From: Strigamia acuminata
Taxonomy: Eukaryota > Arthropoda > Chilopoda > Geophilomorpha > Linotaeniidae
Length of the DNA: 64,000 nt
Direction: 5' to 3'
Assembly: GCA_949358305.1 (NCBI GenBank)
Contig: OX442316.1
Location: 7,626,001-7,690,000, forward strand
The position numbers were made by a program, and so were the translations under genes. Under the pieces are notes generated by a model that had not been told where the DNA came from, did no database searches, and saw only the letters and a list, made by a program, of their open reading frames with translations. Positions 1 through 11,194 of this stretch are shown here, one piece after another (the first letter of the stretch is position 1; each line of letters begins with the position of its first letter).

Positions 1-1
1 T

Positions 2-1598
2 GATTTGCAGAAGATTTTTAACGAATTCAAATCGCACGAAAACATTGAAAATGCAATTATAATGCGGAAACTGAAGTTACGACTGGAGGTAAATATATTA
101 GTTGACGTAATTAATCAAAAACAGTCGTAATTTTCTTACAATTAATATATTTATTTTAAATTTAGGCGTTGTCCATAAATGATTCGACCGTATGTAACTG
201 TCATTCCGATAATAGTCTGTCCAATATGCTAGCTTTGGTGCAAGAAGGTTATTACACAACTGATTACTTCGGTTATGGTTCGCAGTTGCAAAGGGCTCTG
301 CAGGAGTTTACTGACAGATTTCTACCGCACATGAAAGAAGAGGAAGAGGTTTGAAATCCAGCTGTTAATAAATTTAATTTTAATTTTAATTTTTTTTAAG
401 GTATTCCAACCGATGCTTATTAAATATTTCGAATACGAAGAATTGAAGCGACTGAAAGCGAGTGTTCTCGAATATCATAAGCAGTGGGAGAAATATTTCA
501 GCGATTCGTTAGACGATGATGTTGCGTCTGTTAGCCAAGAAGTGTGCACTTTGCAACCAGAAGATCCATTCGTCAATTTACCACTAGAAATGGAATTGGC
601 TGTTTTTTCTTACGTTCCACAATTACAATTATTAAATTGTCGTCGAGTTTGTCGTCGTTGGCGAGAAATAGGTGCACATCTTTCCTTGTGGCAAGAGATA
701 AATTTGTCCAAATGGATCTGTAGTAAGGTTTAAGTGTAACGAAACTTTAAAAAAATTAATACTTTGATATTAGTCGACAGTAAACAACAACTGGGGTCAG
801 AAAATTGCATCTGCCAACAGTCGTTGGAAATGAGAGATGAAGAAAACGAACAACAAAATAACTATATATCTCGATTTATTACACATTTGCTACCCGTAAT
901 CGGTGAACACGTCCACAAGTTGATTTTATCTGGACTCGAAGGGCTGACATCGCAACAACTGTGGGCCATAATTTCTCGCTGCAAAGCCGTGCAATATTTG
1001 GATCTTTCCTACACATACGTAGCGGAAGTGGCGTTCATCAGGTACATATTTATATTTTATGTTAATACGAATTATTAGTGACGTATTTTTTCTTAATTTC
1101 TTTTATAGGTTGAGTAATAATTGCTTGCTTCATTTGTCGCATCTGGATTTGAGTGGATGCTGCAATATAACCGATTCCGCATTGTATAGTCTGAGTCATG
1201 CATGGCAAATGTCAGTAACGCAAAATGCTCTACCATCTTCAAATGCTGGCTTAAAATATTTAAGTTTGTCTGGCTGTCATCGTGTAACTGATCACGGACT
1301 CACGTAAACGATATAAATTTAAAATGAATTATTTATTTAGAATTGTAATAATAAAATTATTTTCAGGTATCTGATGGAATCGGGCATCCTTTTACCTTTG
1401 ACTCACCTTGATCTTTCTGGGTGTTATTTGTTAACTGGATTGAAGTTGCAACATCTCGTTTCGTCTTGTCCCGATTTAAGCCCAGAGAATTTGTATTATT
1501 GCTACAATATTTACGAAGGTCCATTTGAATGCCAAACTAATGGATGCAGTAATCTAGATATTCCCAGGCGATTTTGTTGTGCCACTAACAGTTGTTAG
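2..1598 (+). CDS. Fbxl5: FBXL5, iron-sensing F-box/LRR protein (3' part; 5' end outside window)
   Basis: Substrate receptor of an SCF ubiquitin ligase that, in mammals, degrades iron regulatory proteins when iron is plentiful. Exons read as 2-88, 166-348, 401-719, 774-1041, 1109-1303 and 1367-1598; the 719/774 join is the least certain. The first three exons encode a hemerythrin-like domain with the iron ligands in place: the H-E-x-x-E of FKSHENIE, the His of CHSDN, and the His and Glu of PHMKEEEEV. An F-box follows (FVNLPLEMELAVFSYV, then CRRVCRRWREIG), then leucine-rich repeats (HLDLSGCCNITD, YLSLSGCHRVTD, HLDLSGCYLLTG). The C-terminus keeps four cysteines (LYYC, NGC, FCC) equivalent to the human 2Fe-2S cluster ligands. 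The middle section between F-box and repeats is much shorter than in the human protein. The N-terminal exon or exons lie before base 1. Identification is firm from domain order and motifs. Confidence 0.95.
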
Positions 1599-1676
1599 TT
1601 TAATTTTACAATGATCAAGTCAAGAATAGTTGTAAAAATATATAAATTTCCTTTTAATTCTGTGAAGATTTGAGCC

Positions 1677-3927
1677 TTATACAGAAGATTTTAGGCTGCA
1701 AGGTCTTTTAAATAGTTGATTAGCTTCTCGAATCCATTTATTCGCCACTGAAAGAATTAATGTATATAATGTGGATTTTTGCATGTAATGAACTGAACAT
1801 TTTAATGCAATTTTTTATTTACCCCATTTGGAGCCGATAAGTACTGGACATCCACCATGTAGTGTTAATGGATCAGCTTCTCCATTTTGTAAAAGATTGT
1901 ACCAAAATGCTGCTGACCCCTGAGAACGATGTTTAAATTTTTACAATAAGATTGTAATTGTAAATATATTTGAGAATATAATTCTTTTCGAATATAATGT
2001 TTACTTTTTTTGGCCAGAGAGTTGCACCAATGTGAGGGAAAACAGTTGCACCACCTCGTTCTACATCGCTCAACTAAAACAAAAATAATCATTTAAATTG
2101 TTGACGGCAGTTAACGACAAAATTACAATCAATTTACATAAAACATTAAAGTGGCAAGTCTGTCTCCACGTCGTAGATTCTCCGCATCGTCGTCTTTTAA
2201 CTGAAAAATTCATTTTAATGTAAAAAAAAATTGCAAATTTTAGTTAAGAATTGAATTTTTCATTATTACTTCTTCGGGAGTTCTATCTTTAAACATGTAA
2301 TCAGGATGTGGCTCGTAATGGCCGCCAATGCCGTAGTTAGATACTTGTAAGGCTTCTGAATTTTGTTCGCCGTGAATGTTTAATTTGGTTATCCAACCTG
2401 CACGTTTCATAATTCTTTGGAGAACTTCTCGTGCCCGCTCATCTTTAGTGTTGTCGTACAACCACGTATTTTTGCTCGTGCGTGAAGTTGAAATTTGGTA
2501 ATCGGTGCTGATTGAACCTACAATTTGTGATCTTTCCAACTGAAATTATATTATTCCACTTGATTTAAATTTAGTTTGGATTTGTAGCGTGATTTACCAT
2601 AGGTTTACTCAATTCTTTGATAAAGTCAATCTCCGAATCATAAATTATGTCGTGGAGGACGAAAATTGGAGGATCGTGACTTTTTACTTCGATTTTAATG
2701 GGCATAAGGTTGAAATAAGCATCGCTTTGATTTGATAAGTAACAGAATAAACTCGACTCATAAGCATCAGTCTAAATTTAAAAGAGAAACCCAAATTATT
2801 TCCCAAATAAAATTTAAAAAAATGTATTAAAAATACAATTTCTCACCCGTAACTGCTCGCCTCTGCATAATGCTCGATAATTTCGTTTATTTGCGGTTTT
2901 AAGTTCTGTTGAGTTTCTATCCGTTATTAGTCGATAGTAATTGGACGTATCTTAAAGAAATTCGAAATCAAAATGCGTTAGTCAAAAATATTTCTTAACA
3001 TATACACTACCTAAGTTTTCCATCGCTAATTCATTCTGAAATGGAATGAGCAAAATGAGATAATTTTTATCATTTTTTTTTAGTTTATGACTTACAGCGG
3101 TTACGGCTTCCTGTATAATTGGTATTATTTCTTCAGGTGCCATTGTGTCGTCCTCTTGAGCTTTGTGCAATGCATTTTTATACCACTCGACTGCTAAGTT
3201 CAAAAAGCCAAGATATGAACACAACTGTCCCAAATACAAACAATCTCGTCCTGTTATAAATAAAAAGGTTTAAATACTTTTAAAATCTAATTGAATTACG
3301 CTTAACCAACCTGACAGTCCAACAGAACTGTGAAACCCAAGAATGTTTCCACGAGCTAAATCCGAAGCACTGAGTCGATATGTTTGTTGAAGTCGTATCA
3401 GAGCAAGGGCAGCTCCTTTAAGATCATCATCTTGAGGATGCATCAACAAACCTTCACGTTTGCCTTGGATTTTTTCAATTGCATCTAATAAAATTGTGCA
3501 TTTTTGATTCATCCAATAAAACTGCGCTCGAGAATTAATTTATTTACCTTGCCACACACTGTTATTCAATCTTTTTTGAATACTTTCCCAGTCTAATATA
3601 AAATGTTTTAGCAATTGATAGGCGAGTAATGGGTTGCCAACTAATTCAACCTCATTTGACGAGATGGACATGCTTCTAAAATTACTGATGTATCTAATAG
3701 GAAGAAAAATGCGATAAAATATGAAGCACTTGAGATTGAAATGAAATAGAAAGAAATTACTTCCGCAGTTCTGATGTTTTCGCTTCCGTATCTTCAATGA
3801 CATTTTCCAATAAGGAAACTATTTCCGTTTCAGTTTTTAAAACGTCCGAAAGATGTGCAATTGATGAAAAAACTTCAGCGTTCAATCGAGGCACAATTAA
3901 TAAAAGTAATATCACAATATATGCCAT
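1677..3927 (-). CDS. Prolyl 4-hydroxylase subunit alpha, copy 1
   Basis: Alpha subunit of collagen prolyl 4-hydroxylase, an ER-lumen Fe(II)/2-oxoglutarate dioxygenase that normally pairs with protein disulfide isomerase. About eleven exons on the minus strand. The ATG at 3927 opens a signal peptide (MAYIVILLLL...LNA), followed by the Pro_4HA_N region (EVFSSIAHLSDVLKTE; later VGNPLLAYQLLKHF), a TPR-like peptide-binding part (GAALALIRLQQTYRLSASDLA; YLGQLCSYLGFLNLAVEWY) and the catalytic P4Hc domain. Catalytic residues are visible: the H-x-D of GGHYEPHPDY, the distal His in TLHGGCPVL, and the 2-oxoglutarate Lys in GSKW. The end (NKWIREANQLFKRPC) matches the family C-terminus, with a short extra tail. 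No frameshift or stop was seen in the exons read. It lies tail-to-tail with FBXL5 and is a tandem duplicate of the next gene. The specific paralogue name is not assigned. Confidence 0.93.
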
Positions 3928-4833
3928 TCAGTTTGGATTTATAAGCAACTATGTATGATTTTTTGTTTCTGAAAGAAGTTTAAGAAAATGACCTGCATAA
4001 CATCAGGAAGAGATGCGCTACAATGATGTACAAACCTGGGATTGCGGCGGAATATTGGGGTCAAACAAGTGTTAAACCAGTTTTAAAACAAATTTTACAT
4101 AGCGAGCACGAAGGGTTGACAGCGACGTCCTAAATTTGAGCAAGGCACGTTATTATATCTGTTCAATCTGTATCATGTCCCTTCGTCTTACAAATCTTTT
4201 GGCTGGCTGAAATAGCGTTTTCTACTTCATTCCTTGGGATAAGGAACTTGAAATAAAAAATTACGTTTGTTGTATACCTCTTTTCATCTTTTCAAATGTG
4301 TCTTTAGGCTAAATTATTCAGTGCGTGAGAATCTAGGTCATACACATACTTTTCTACACAACTATTGACCATTACGGCATTGAAGCGAAGTTCTTTTTTC
4401 AAAACCAATGGACCTTTTGATTAAACACATTCAACACAAAGTTAATACCGGTGGTGTTACCTACACAAAGCAGCATCTCAGAAGCTTTATCTTCTAGCTT
4501 CGCTGCAATGCTGTAATTATACAGGATGTGAAATTATAAAGTGAAGGTATAAAGAAAATGTTTAAATTTAATAACCGCTTCCCCGGCTAAAGTCAGCTTG
4601 CAGGAATGGTTGAACTTTTACAACTGATGGCCATTTAACAATAATGATGACTGTTAAACACTTGAATAAACCCACAATCAGCATTTTGATGCGCTTGTAT
4701 GTGTGTTGAATTATTAATTTTAATTTGTTTACAAAATATTTCTATTAAATTAAAGTTTTAATAAATGCGATATTTGAACTTTTTCTTTATTTAGCACAAT
4801 TGAAGTGTTATTCGATTTATTTTTGGCATAGTT
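3928..4833. other. Spacer between the two prolyl hydroxylase genes
   Basis: About 0.9 kb upstream of copy 1 and downstream of copy 2. I translated the obvious open stretches and saw no further hydroxylase exon, RNA gene or repeat. It should hold the promoter of copy 1, but no clear TATA or initiator can be assigned. Confidence 0.6.
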
Positions 4834-7095
4834 TTATTCCAAAGCATTTAACCCACAGGTTCTTCGGAACACTTGACTACGTTCTCGAATCCATTTATTA
4901 CCAACTGTAATAGAAAAAGAACCACTATTTAATTACAGCCGTTTTATATGATTTCAAAATATTATTTACCCCATTTTGAGCCAAGTAACACTGGACATGC
5001 ACCGTGTAATGTTAAGGTATCAGGGTCTCCACTTCGCATAAGATTGTACCAAAACACCGCTGAACCCTATAGAATATTATACATTGCATTAATTAAAATT
5101 AATGCGAATTAAGTGTTATTTGGAATACTGTTTACTTTGGTTGGCCACACTGCAGCACCGATATGAGGGAAAACTGTAGCTCCGCCACGCTCAACATCAC
5201 TTAACTGAAGATTATAAAACCGGTTACAATATATGTACATGTAACAAATAATATTTTTAGAATACTCACATAAAACATTAGAGTTGCAATTCTATCACCA
5301 CTTGCTAAATTTTCAGGTTCGATTAAACTTAACTGCCAATATGTAATTGATATTTTAAAGTGTTTTGTTTTGTAATAAAATTACTTTGAAATGTTACCTG
5401 TTCAGGTGTTTTACCGTGGAACAAATAATCATGATGAGGTTCATAATGGCCACCAATGCCGTAGTTCGCAACTTGTAAAGCTTCTGAATGCATTTCGCCA
5501 AGAACATTCAGTCCTGTTATCCAACTGGCTCGCATCATTACTTTTTCAAGAACAGAACGAGACCGTTCGTCTTGTTCGCTGTCAAGTAACCAAGTATTTT
5601 GGCTCGTGCGTGAATTTGAAACTTTTCGGTCAGCACCATTATCAGCTACAACTTGCGACCGTTCCAACTTGAAAAACAAATAAAAATTAATATTTTAAAA
5701 TGTAAAAATTAGAATTAAAATTTGATCGTAATTTACCATAGGCTTGCTGAACTCTTTAATTACTTCAATTTCAGAATCATAAATAATATCGTGAAACATT
5801 ACAATTTCTGGATCATAACTTTGAACTTCAACTTTGACAGGCATTAAATAAAAGTAGTAATCGCTCCGATTGGACAAATAGCAAACTAAACCTGACTCTA
5901 CATCACTCGACTGAAAAAATAAAAAAGTAAATTTTAATTGTATATTGAGAAGAAAAAATTACCCGTAATGTTTCTCCTCTGCACAACGCACGATAATTTT
6001 CCATTTTAATATATCTCGTGTCAGATGATGTTCGATTTTTAACAAGCATTCCGTCAGCACTCGCGAGATTTATGCCTTGAATAAAATAATTTACACTAAA
6101 TTTATATTATTAAAGACACGTTCTTCTACTCACTCTCTTTCTGTATGTGTGATTCGTGCTAAAATATACATAATAATCATAAAAACTTAAATCAAAACTA
6201 GTATTTAGGGGTATTTTCACTTACAGCAGCAATTACAGCTTCTTCCAAGAATGGAATAATTTCTTCTGGTCTCATAGAATTTTCCTGTTGAGCTTGAACC
6301 AGTGCAAGTCTATGCCATTCTACTGCTAGGTTCACAAAGCCTTGATGAGTGCAATGCTGCCCCAAATAGAAGCAATCGCGTGCTTTATCAAAGGGGAAAC
6401 AGAATTTATGAATAATTACACCACAGATTATAATTAAATTAAAAGAAATTTAAAAAAATTGTTTTTTCCTTACCTGACAAACCAACAGCACTTTGAATTC
6501 CGAGGATATTTCCACTCGCTAAATCGTAAACGTTGAGACGGTATGTTTCTTGAAGCCTTATTAGAGCAAGTGCTGCACCTTGAAGATCATCTTCTTGAGG
6601 CATAGGAAAGTCTTCACGTTTAATTTGTATTGCTTCAACAATTGCTAAATAGAAATACGAGTAACGCATCTACAATTTATAGATAATTGTATATTAATTC
6701 TGAATTTCACCATGCCAGTCAGTATTATTTATTTGCTTTTGAACACTACGCCAATCAATTGTAAGATGTTTTAGCAGTTGGTAAGCGTACAGTGGATTGC
6801 CAACTAATTCATCATAGGTTGCAGCATGTTCCATGTTTTTAAAGTTGTGAATATACCTGAAATTAGATAAAAATTTAAAAGAAAAAATTATCCATGCTGC
6901 GAATTATCAAATATTGCGGTATGCATACCTGCGCAGTTGCATAGTTTTTGCTTCAGTATCTTCTATGAACATTTGCAACAAGTCAACAATTTCTCTTTCC
7001 GTATTTACAACACTTGACATATGAGCAGTTGATGAAAATACCTCACCATTTAATTTTGGCAAAATTAGGCAAATAAATAGAACAGAATATGCCAT
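4834..7095 (-). CDS. Prolyl 4-hydroxylase subunit alpha, copy 2
   Basis: Second collagen prolyl 4-hydroxylase alpha gene, with the same orientation and closely similar exon layout to copy 1. The ATG at 7095 opens a signal peptide (MAYSVLFICLILPKLNG), then EVFSSTAHMSSVVNTER of the N-terminal domain. The peptide-binding part is represented by GAALALIRLQETYRLNVYDLA. The P4Hc domain contains GGHYEPHHDY (His and Asp iron ligands), DVERGGATVFPHIGA, TLHGACPVL (distal His) and LLGSKWVGNKW (2-oxoglutarate Lys), so the active site is intact. The C-terminus ends in FRRTCGLNALE. The Cys near the end is kept in both copies. Copy-specific differences are spread along the protein, which suggests the duplication is not very recent. 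Insects commonly carry many paralogues with different tissue expression, so no single symbol is given. Confidence 0.93.
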
Positions 7096-7881
7096 TTTCT
7101 TTTAATTTAATCTAAACAATTTAAAAAATAGAATTTTTGTTTTATATTACGCAATTTTTCAAGAGAAATTACCTATGGAAATGTGTGACCTTCATAAGGA
7201 AAACACTTCTCTTAATAAATCATACCGACCTGAAAAATGGCGTCAAAAATCAGAGAGGCAGGACATTGCTCTCCAAACAGCAAATGTTTATCTTTAAAAA
7301 ATAAAGATAATGACTACTTACTCGTTCGCTTAGACTCGAGAAGAATTTGACTGGACAAGAAAATAAAAGTGCCTGTATGGCAGCAAAGTTTTCTTTTTAA
7401 GAACACTGGCCTTTTGGGAGAAAAAAACCAGACTGATAGCTGGAGGGCTTAATTTTGGTTGACCCGTTTTCTCATCACACAATATGCATCCAACAAAACA
7501 AGAAAAATACTAGTTTTTCATTTAACCCAAACAAATTTAAAGATTCAATATCAAATTCACTTTAATGCATGATTTTCAGTAAATAATCAAAAAATGCTTT
7601 TAAAAATCACACGGTTAACATTCATAAATGTGGAAATATAATGAGCCATTTGCATGCAGATTAAAAACTAGTTTACAGACTGCTTTGCACATTAAAAAAA
7701 ATTATTTCGTATAAAACTTTTTACCACAAAATTGCATGAGCTGTACGGAGAAGCCAAACTTTTAAAAATAATTAATAATTTGCTATATTTAACTTAAAAA
7801 GTAGTAAACACCTTATTCTATTATAAATTCTACTAGAGAGCAATAGTTTATAAATAATTTCTGCCCATTTTGTGTATAAAT
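7096..7881. other. Spacer between prolyl hydroxylase copy 2 and the rolling stone-type gene
   Basis: About 0.8 kb, AT-rich. It should contain the promoter of prolyl hydroxylase copy 2 and the 3' UTR of the next minus-strand gene. No other coding frame, RNA gene or repeat recognised. Confidence 0.6.
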
Positions 7882-8815
7882 TTAAATAGCGTCTTCACCC
7901 GCCGCAACACACACATCTTCCGTATCTTTTTCTTCATCATCTTCCAGTGTTATTTGAAATACTTTGTGACCGCGATTGAGCCTCTTATGCAAGCACACAC
8001 GCATTTGACTCACTAAGCACAAAATCCCATGTGTAAATGTTGTAAGAACAAATCCAAATAAAAACGAAAAAAGTAAAGTTTTTGCAGGATGCCTCCAATC
8101 GAGATCAGGATAGATGTAAGGCTGATTTAGAGGCCCAGTTCCACCAGCAGCCCAATAAATAGCAGAAAATATTAAATAAATCACAGCAAACGTTATTGCA
8201 TGCCAGAAGTGTAAAAAACGGCACGGTCTAGCCGTCAGAAGGAGGTCAATGATAACATACAACGCATTCACACCGTGAGCGTGGACAGTGACAGCTGTGA
8301 CTGGAAGTTTTCCATCTGAAATTAATAAAAAATTAAAAAAAAATTAATTTTAATTTAACAAATTTAACAAATAAATTATTACCTCTATTCAGCAAACCCC
8401 AATATCCAATAGTGACTCCAAGAGCCATAACAGATGATATATTTTCAAGAATCCAGATCAATTTTAAAGTCTTATTCATCCGAATTATTGGAGATGCTGT
8501 TAAAAATTATAATTATTTAACATTTAACACGAAAGAAAAATAGAAATTTGTTTTACCTCTTCGCACAAACTTAGTTGCAACAACCCCTCTAAATGCCACG
8601 GTGATATTCAGGATTATAAACGACCACGAGGTAACGTTAAGAAGATATTTTGATTTCGGCGGTGTAAATTCTGCCACGCTAGCTACTAACCATGCTAAAA
8701 AATACACACTCGCAAACCATCTATAACCAATATAAATTTGTGATTTTATCCCCCATTGATCGATAACAAGATGTTCCGGGCGTATGTAATTTAAACCGGC
8801 AATCCACCGTGCCAT
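7882..8815 (-). CDS. Rolling stone-like multi-pass membrane protein
   Basis: Three minus-strand exons encode a plasma-membrane protein of the rolling stone family, named for the Drosophila gene implicated in myoblast fusion. The ATG at 8815 gives MARWIAGLNYIRPEHLV; the TTG two codons upstream was not used. Visible features are a conserved aromatic motif (YIGYRWFASVYFLAWLVA), about six to seven hydrophobic segments, HGVNALYVIIDLLLTARP, and the signature FAVIYLIFSAIYWAAGGT. The C-terminal cytoplasmic tail is acidic (TLEDDEEKDTEDV). The middle exon (8380-8490 region) supplies the segment LIWILENISSVMALGVTIGYW. The molecular activity of this family is not established. The family assignment rests on the motif pattern and not on a search, so an exact orthologue is not claimed. 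Confidence 0.8.
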
Positions 8816-9007
8816 TTTCAACTACTTTGTCGACAAAAACTAAAAAACTAAACGAAAAAAAATTCCCAACTATCAAGTGTCAATTTTAATTTAACCCACT
8901 ACACCCCCCATAGATTTTGGTACGGCTCATAGATCAATTTAGGTAAATGAGAAGACAAAACAAATTGACATATAATATTTTATTGGCAACAATTTGCCTC
9001 GATTCTT

Positions 9008-9463
9008 TTAACGTCTGTAACGATACCAAGTAAATGGGCTGCATATGTCCATTGAAGGGTATTCCTTGCACTGCACCTTCTCATACATTGGATGGTACTG
9101 ATCCCCATCGTCCGCTTTTTGGAAACTCATACATTGTCCATCTGGAGTTTCGAAACATTTTCTTTTAGTGAAATCTTCCCTCGGACCTGAACCGATTAAC
9201 ACATCAAAAATGGGTGCTGTTGCATGAATGGCAGGACTTCCATGGTAATATGCATTTGGACTCGGTCCTAATGGTCGTAAGCCTCTCGTTCCAAATGAAT
9301 GATACGGTGGAACGGAATCGTAGGTCTGTGCGGTGGATAGTTTTGCGAAACAAAGTCCAAAATTTCGTAATTTTCCAGCTGTAGCAATAGCGCGCTGCGA
9401 GGGTTGAAAATCACACTCTTCAACGTGATATAAGGAATAAATTTTATTTCTTGATGAGGTCAT
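9008..9463 (-). CDS. Uncharacterised 151-residue protein
   Basis: Single open frame from ATG at 9463 to TAA, intronless as far as can be seen. I do not recognise the family. It has no signal peptide or membrane segment. It is rich in Pro, Tyr and Cys, with turn-rich stretches such as SVPPYHSFGTRGLRPLGPSP and YHGSPAIHATAPIFD, and five cysteines in the C-terminal half or nearby. Base composition is clearly richer in GC than the flanks, and the frame is free of the Lys/Asn/Phe bias of chance AT-rich frames, so it is probably real. The compact, low-complexity layout resembles small axonemal or sperm-tail proteins; this is inference only. It lies between two minus-strand membrane-protein genes. 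Confidence 0.65.
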   Translation of the reverse strand: MTSSRNKIYSLYHVEECDFQPSQRAIATAGKLRNFGLCFAKLSTAQTYDSVPPYHSFGTRGLRPLGPSPNAYYHGSPAIHATAPIFDVLIGSGPREDFTKRKCFETPDGQCMSFQKADDGDQYHPMYEKVQCKEYPSMDICSPFTWYRYRR

Positions 9464-9523
9464 GATAGGCCCTCATCCAAAATTGAATAGAAACAATGGT
9501 TTCAACCCCCTTAAATTGTTGCA

Positions 9524-10262
9524 TTACAAGCCCTTGTATGAAAGTTCACGATAATAAGAATAACCTGTTATCCATAAATAAATCTGCCCAATAAAAACAA
9601 TATTAAAAAATAAATAATAATCGATAGTTAAAAAATAATTATTCACCCCAAACATTAATAATATTAGCTTGAACAAGAAGAAAATAAACATTTCTAACGA
9701 CAGTGCCGTTCCAGTTTCATTCAGAGACCAACCTTCATGGACGATTAATAAAATCATTATGGCAATGGATAAAATCAGCCAAGGTATAAGATATGACGAT
9801 CGATTCTGTTGACCAAAAAAATCAATGTTGACTTTTTTAATGCAGATATTTTTAAAAAATAATAAATAAATAAATGAAAAATTACTTTAAGAAGGCCCAG
9901 TAATAAAAATCCATCGGCAATTAGAATGAGAACTGATAATGTTAGATAAATTGAGCTCTGCATTAGCCATACTTACAATTAAAAAATAAAAAATAGAATA
10001 AATAATCAGTCATTTGCAGCGTATTCAGAAAAAAAGCTCACAAGTTAATTCATCTACATTTTCTTTGTCAAAAGAAACCCAAGCTTTCGATAAGAATAAT
10101 GCCCCTTGTGCCGCAGTTATGGCGAGAAAAAACTGTTTATAAAATCTATTATTATTATTAATAATATTAAATTAATTTTTGTTTTACCGTGGTGGCAATT
10201 GCAGCTGCAATTGTGCCTACTTGAAGCGAGCAGCAAAAACAAAATGTCGATACCCTGCACAT
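9524..10262 (-). CDS. Four-transmembrane insect membrane protein
   Basis: Five-exon minus-strand gene read by joining short frames. The ATG at 10262 gives MCRVSTFCFCCSLQVGT. Exon 1 ends at 10188; the next exon contains AITAAQGALFLSKAW; the third begins WLMQSSIYLTLSVL, the fourth NRSSYLIPWLILS, and the last ends YYRELSYKGL at 9526. Phases agree at each join. The result is about 156 residues with four hydrophobic segments (VGTIAAAIATT..., YLTLSVLILIADGFLLLG, LIPWLILSIAIMILL, FIFFLFKLILLMFG) and a Cys-rich N-terminus. This pattern is common in insect tetraspan-like families of the pasiflora kind (septate junction assembly), but I cannot name an orthologue. A polar loop with an N-glycosylation motif (NETG) lies between segments 3 and 4. 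Confidence 0.65.
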
Positions 10263-10521
10263 TTTATTTGTAAAATTTCGAATTGCTAACAATTATTATC
10301 ACCATGACTACAACAGCATTGTATTAAATAATAATGAAAAACAGCTCTTTATAAAAGCAGTACTTTATTCCGATTTCCTACAGATTTCTATCACGTGAAC
10401 TGACACTCACTAATTTACATTCAAAGATCGATTTCGGTAATACGGAAACTCCGTCATGGTCTGTAATAAAAGGAAATGAGTCATTTATTTCGTATTTCGC
10501 TTGATTGTGGCATATATGACA

Positions 10522-11035
10522 TTAATTGCTCACTTTAGTAAAGTTTCTATCTTTCACGCTGTAAGAAATAGGCATTGTGTAAGGATTTGGTGGATACCTC
10601 GAGTACTCCGAATTAGAAGTGACAAAATCCAAGTTCAAAATTTGTGGTTCGTACATGCTCCACCAACCTATTTAAATAAATTAAAATGAAATTGTTATAT
10701 TTATTCCAAATTTGTAGTATAATACCCTTAGGATTGGCTTGTCCCTTCGGTAGTTTGTAAATTGGTGGTCCTATTGTGGGCACAGACGGTTTTTTCTCCA
10801 ATAATTTCTCCAGTTCTTCATCTTTTGTTGAAGATGGAACAATCGGTCGTTTTTCAACGAGTGTTGGCCAACCCCATCGCGAATGTGGTCCAGGAAGTTG
10901 CACAACCAACGCCTTGGGCGGAGACCGAGGCCTCAGTGACAAACTCGCAAGAAATTCTGGATTTCTACATCCTGGTCGTCTTAGAGTTGGAGATACGTTG
11001 CTAGAAAATTTACTCCCGCAAGTGGAGTTGGCCAT
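10522..11035 (-). CDS. Uncharacterised small protein, two exons
   Basis: Read as exon 11035-10726, a short intron (donor GT at 10725-10724, acceptor AG at 10669-10668), then 10667-10522. Splicing removes an AT-rich read-through tail and gives a C-terminus of coding character (WWSMYEPQILNLDFVTSNSE, then YPPNPYTMPISYSV). The ATG at 11035 (MANSTCGSKF) is preferred to the upstream non-ATG extension. The product is about 150 residues, rich in Pro, Ser and Arg, with SLRPRSPPKALVVQLPGPHS and an acidic/basic stretch (KDEELEKLLEKKP). No domain, signal peptide or membrane segment recognised. Like the gene at 9008-9463 it could be a structural protein of cilia or sperm, but that is a guess from composition. 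Confidence 0.6.
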
Positions 11036-11194
11036 TAATCCGTTGTTGATACATTGCCATGGAAACAAACGGAATGGCCATCTAGTGGCTTCGATCGGAA
11101 TTTTGTTACAGCAAATGAATATTAAATTTTTTCAAAACAATATATTATAGAAAATTTGTTTAATATTTTTTTTTATATCAAAAATACAGAAAAT

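Noticed and set aside
10613-11068. Unspliced 151-codon version of the small gene at 10522-11035
   Set aside because: It starts at a non-ATG codon and runs through an AT-rich intron; splicing gives a longer protein-like C-terminus in phase.
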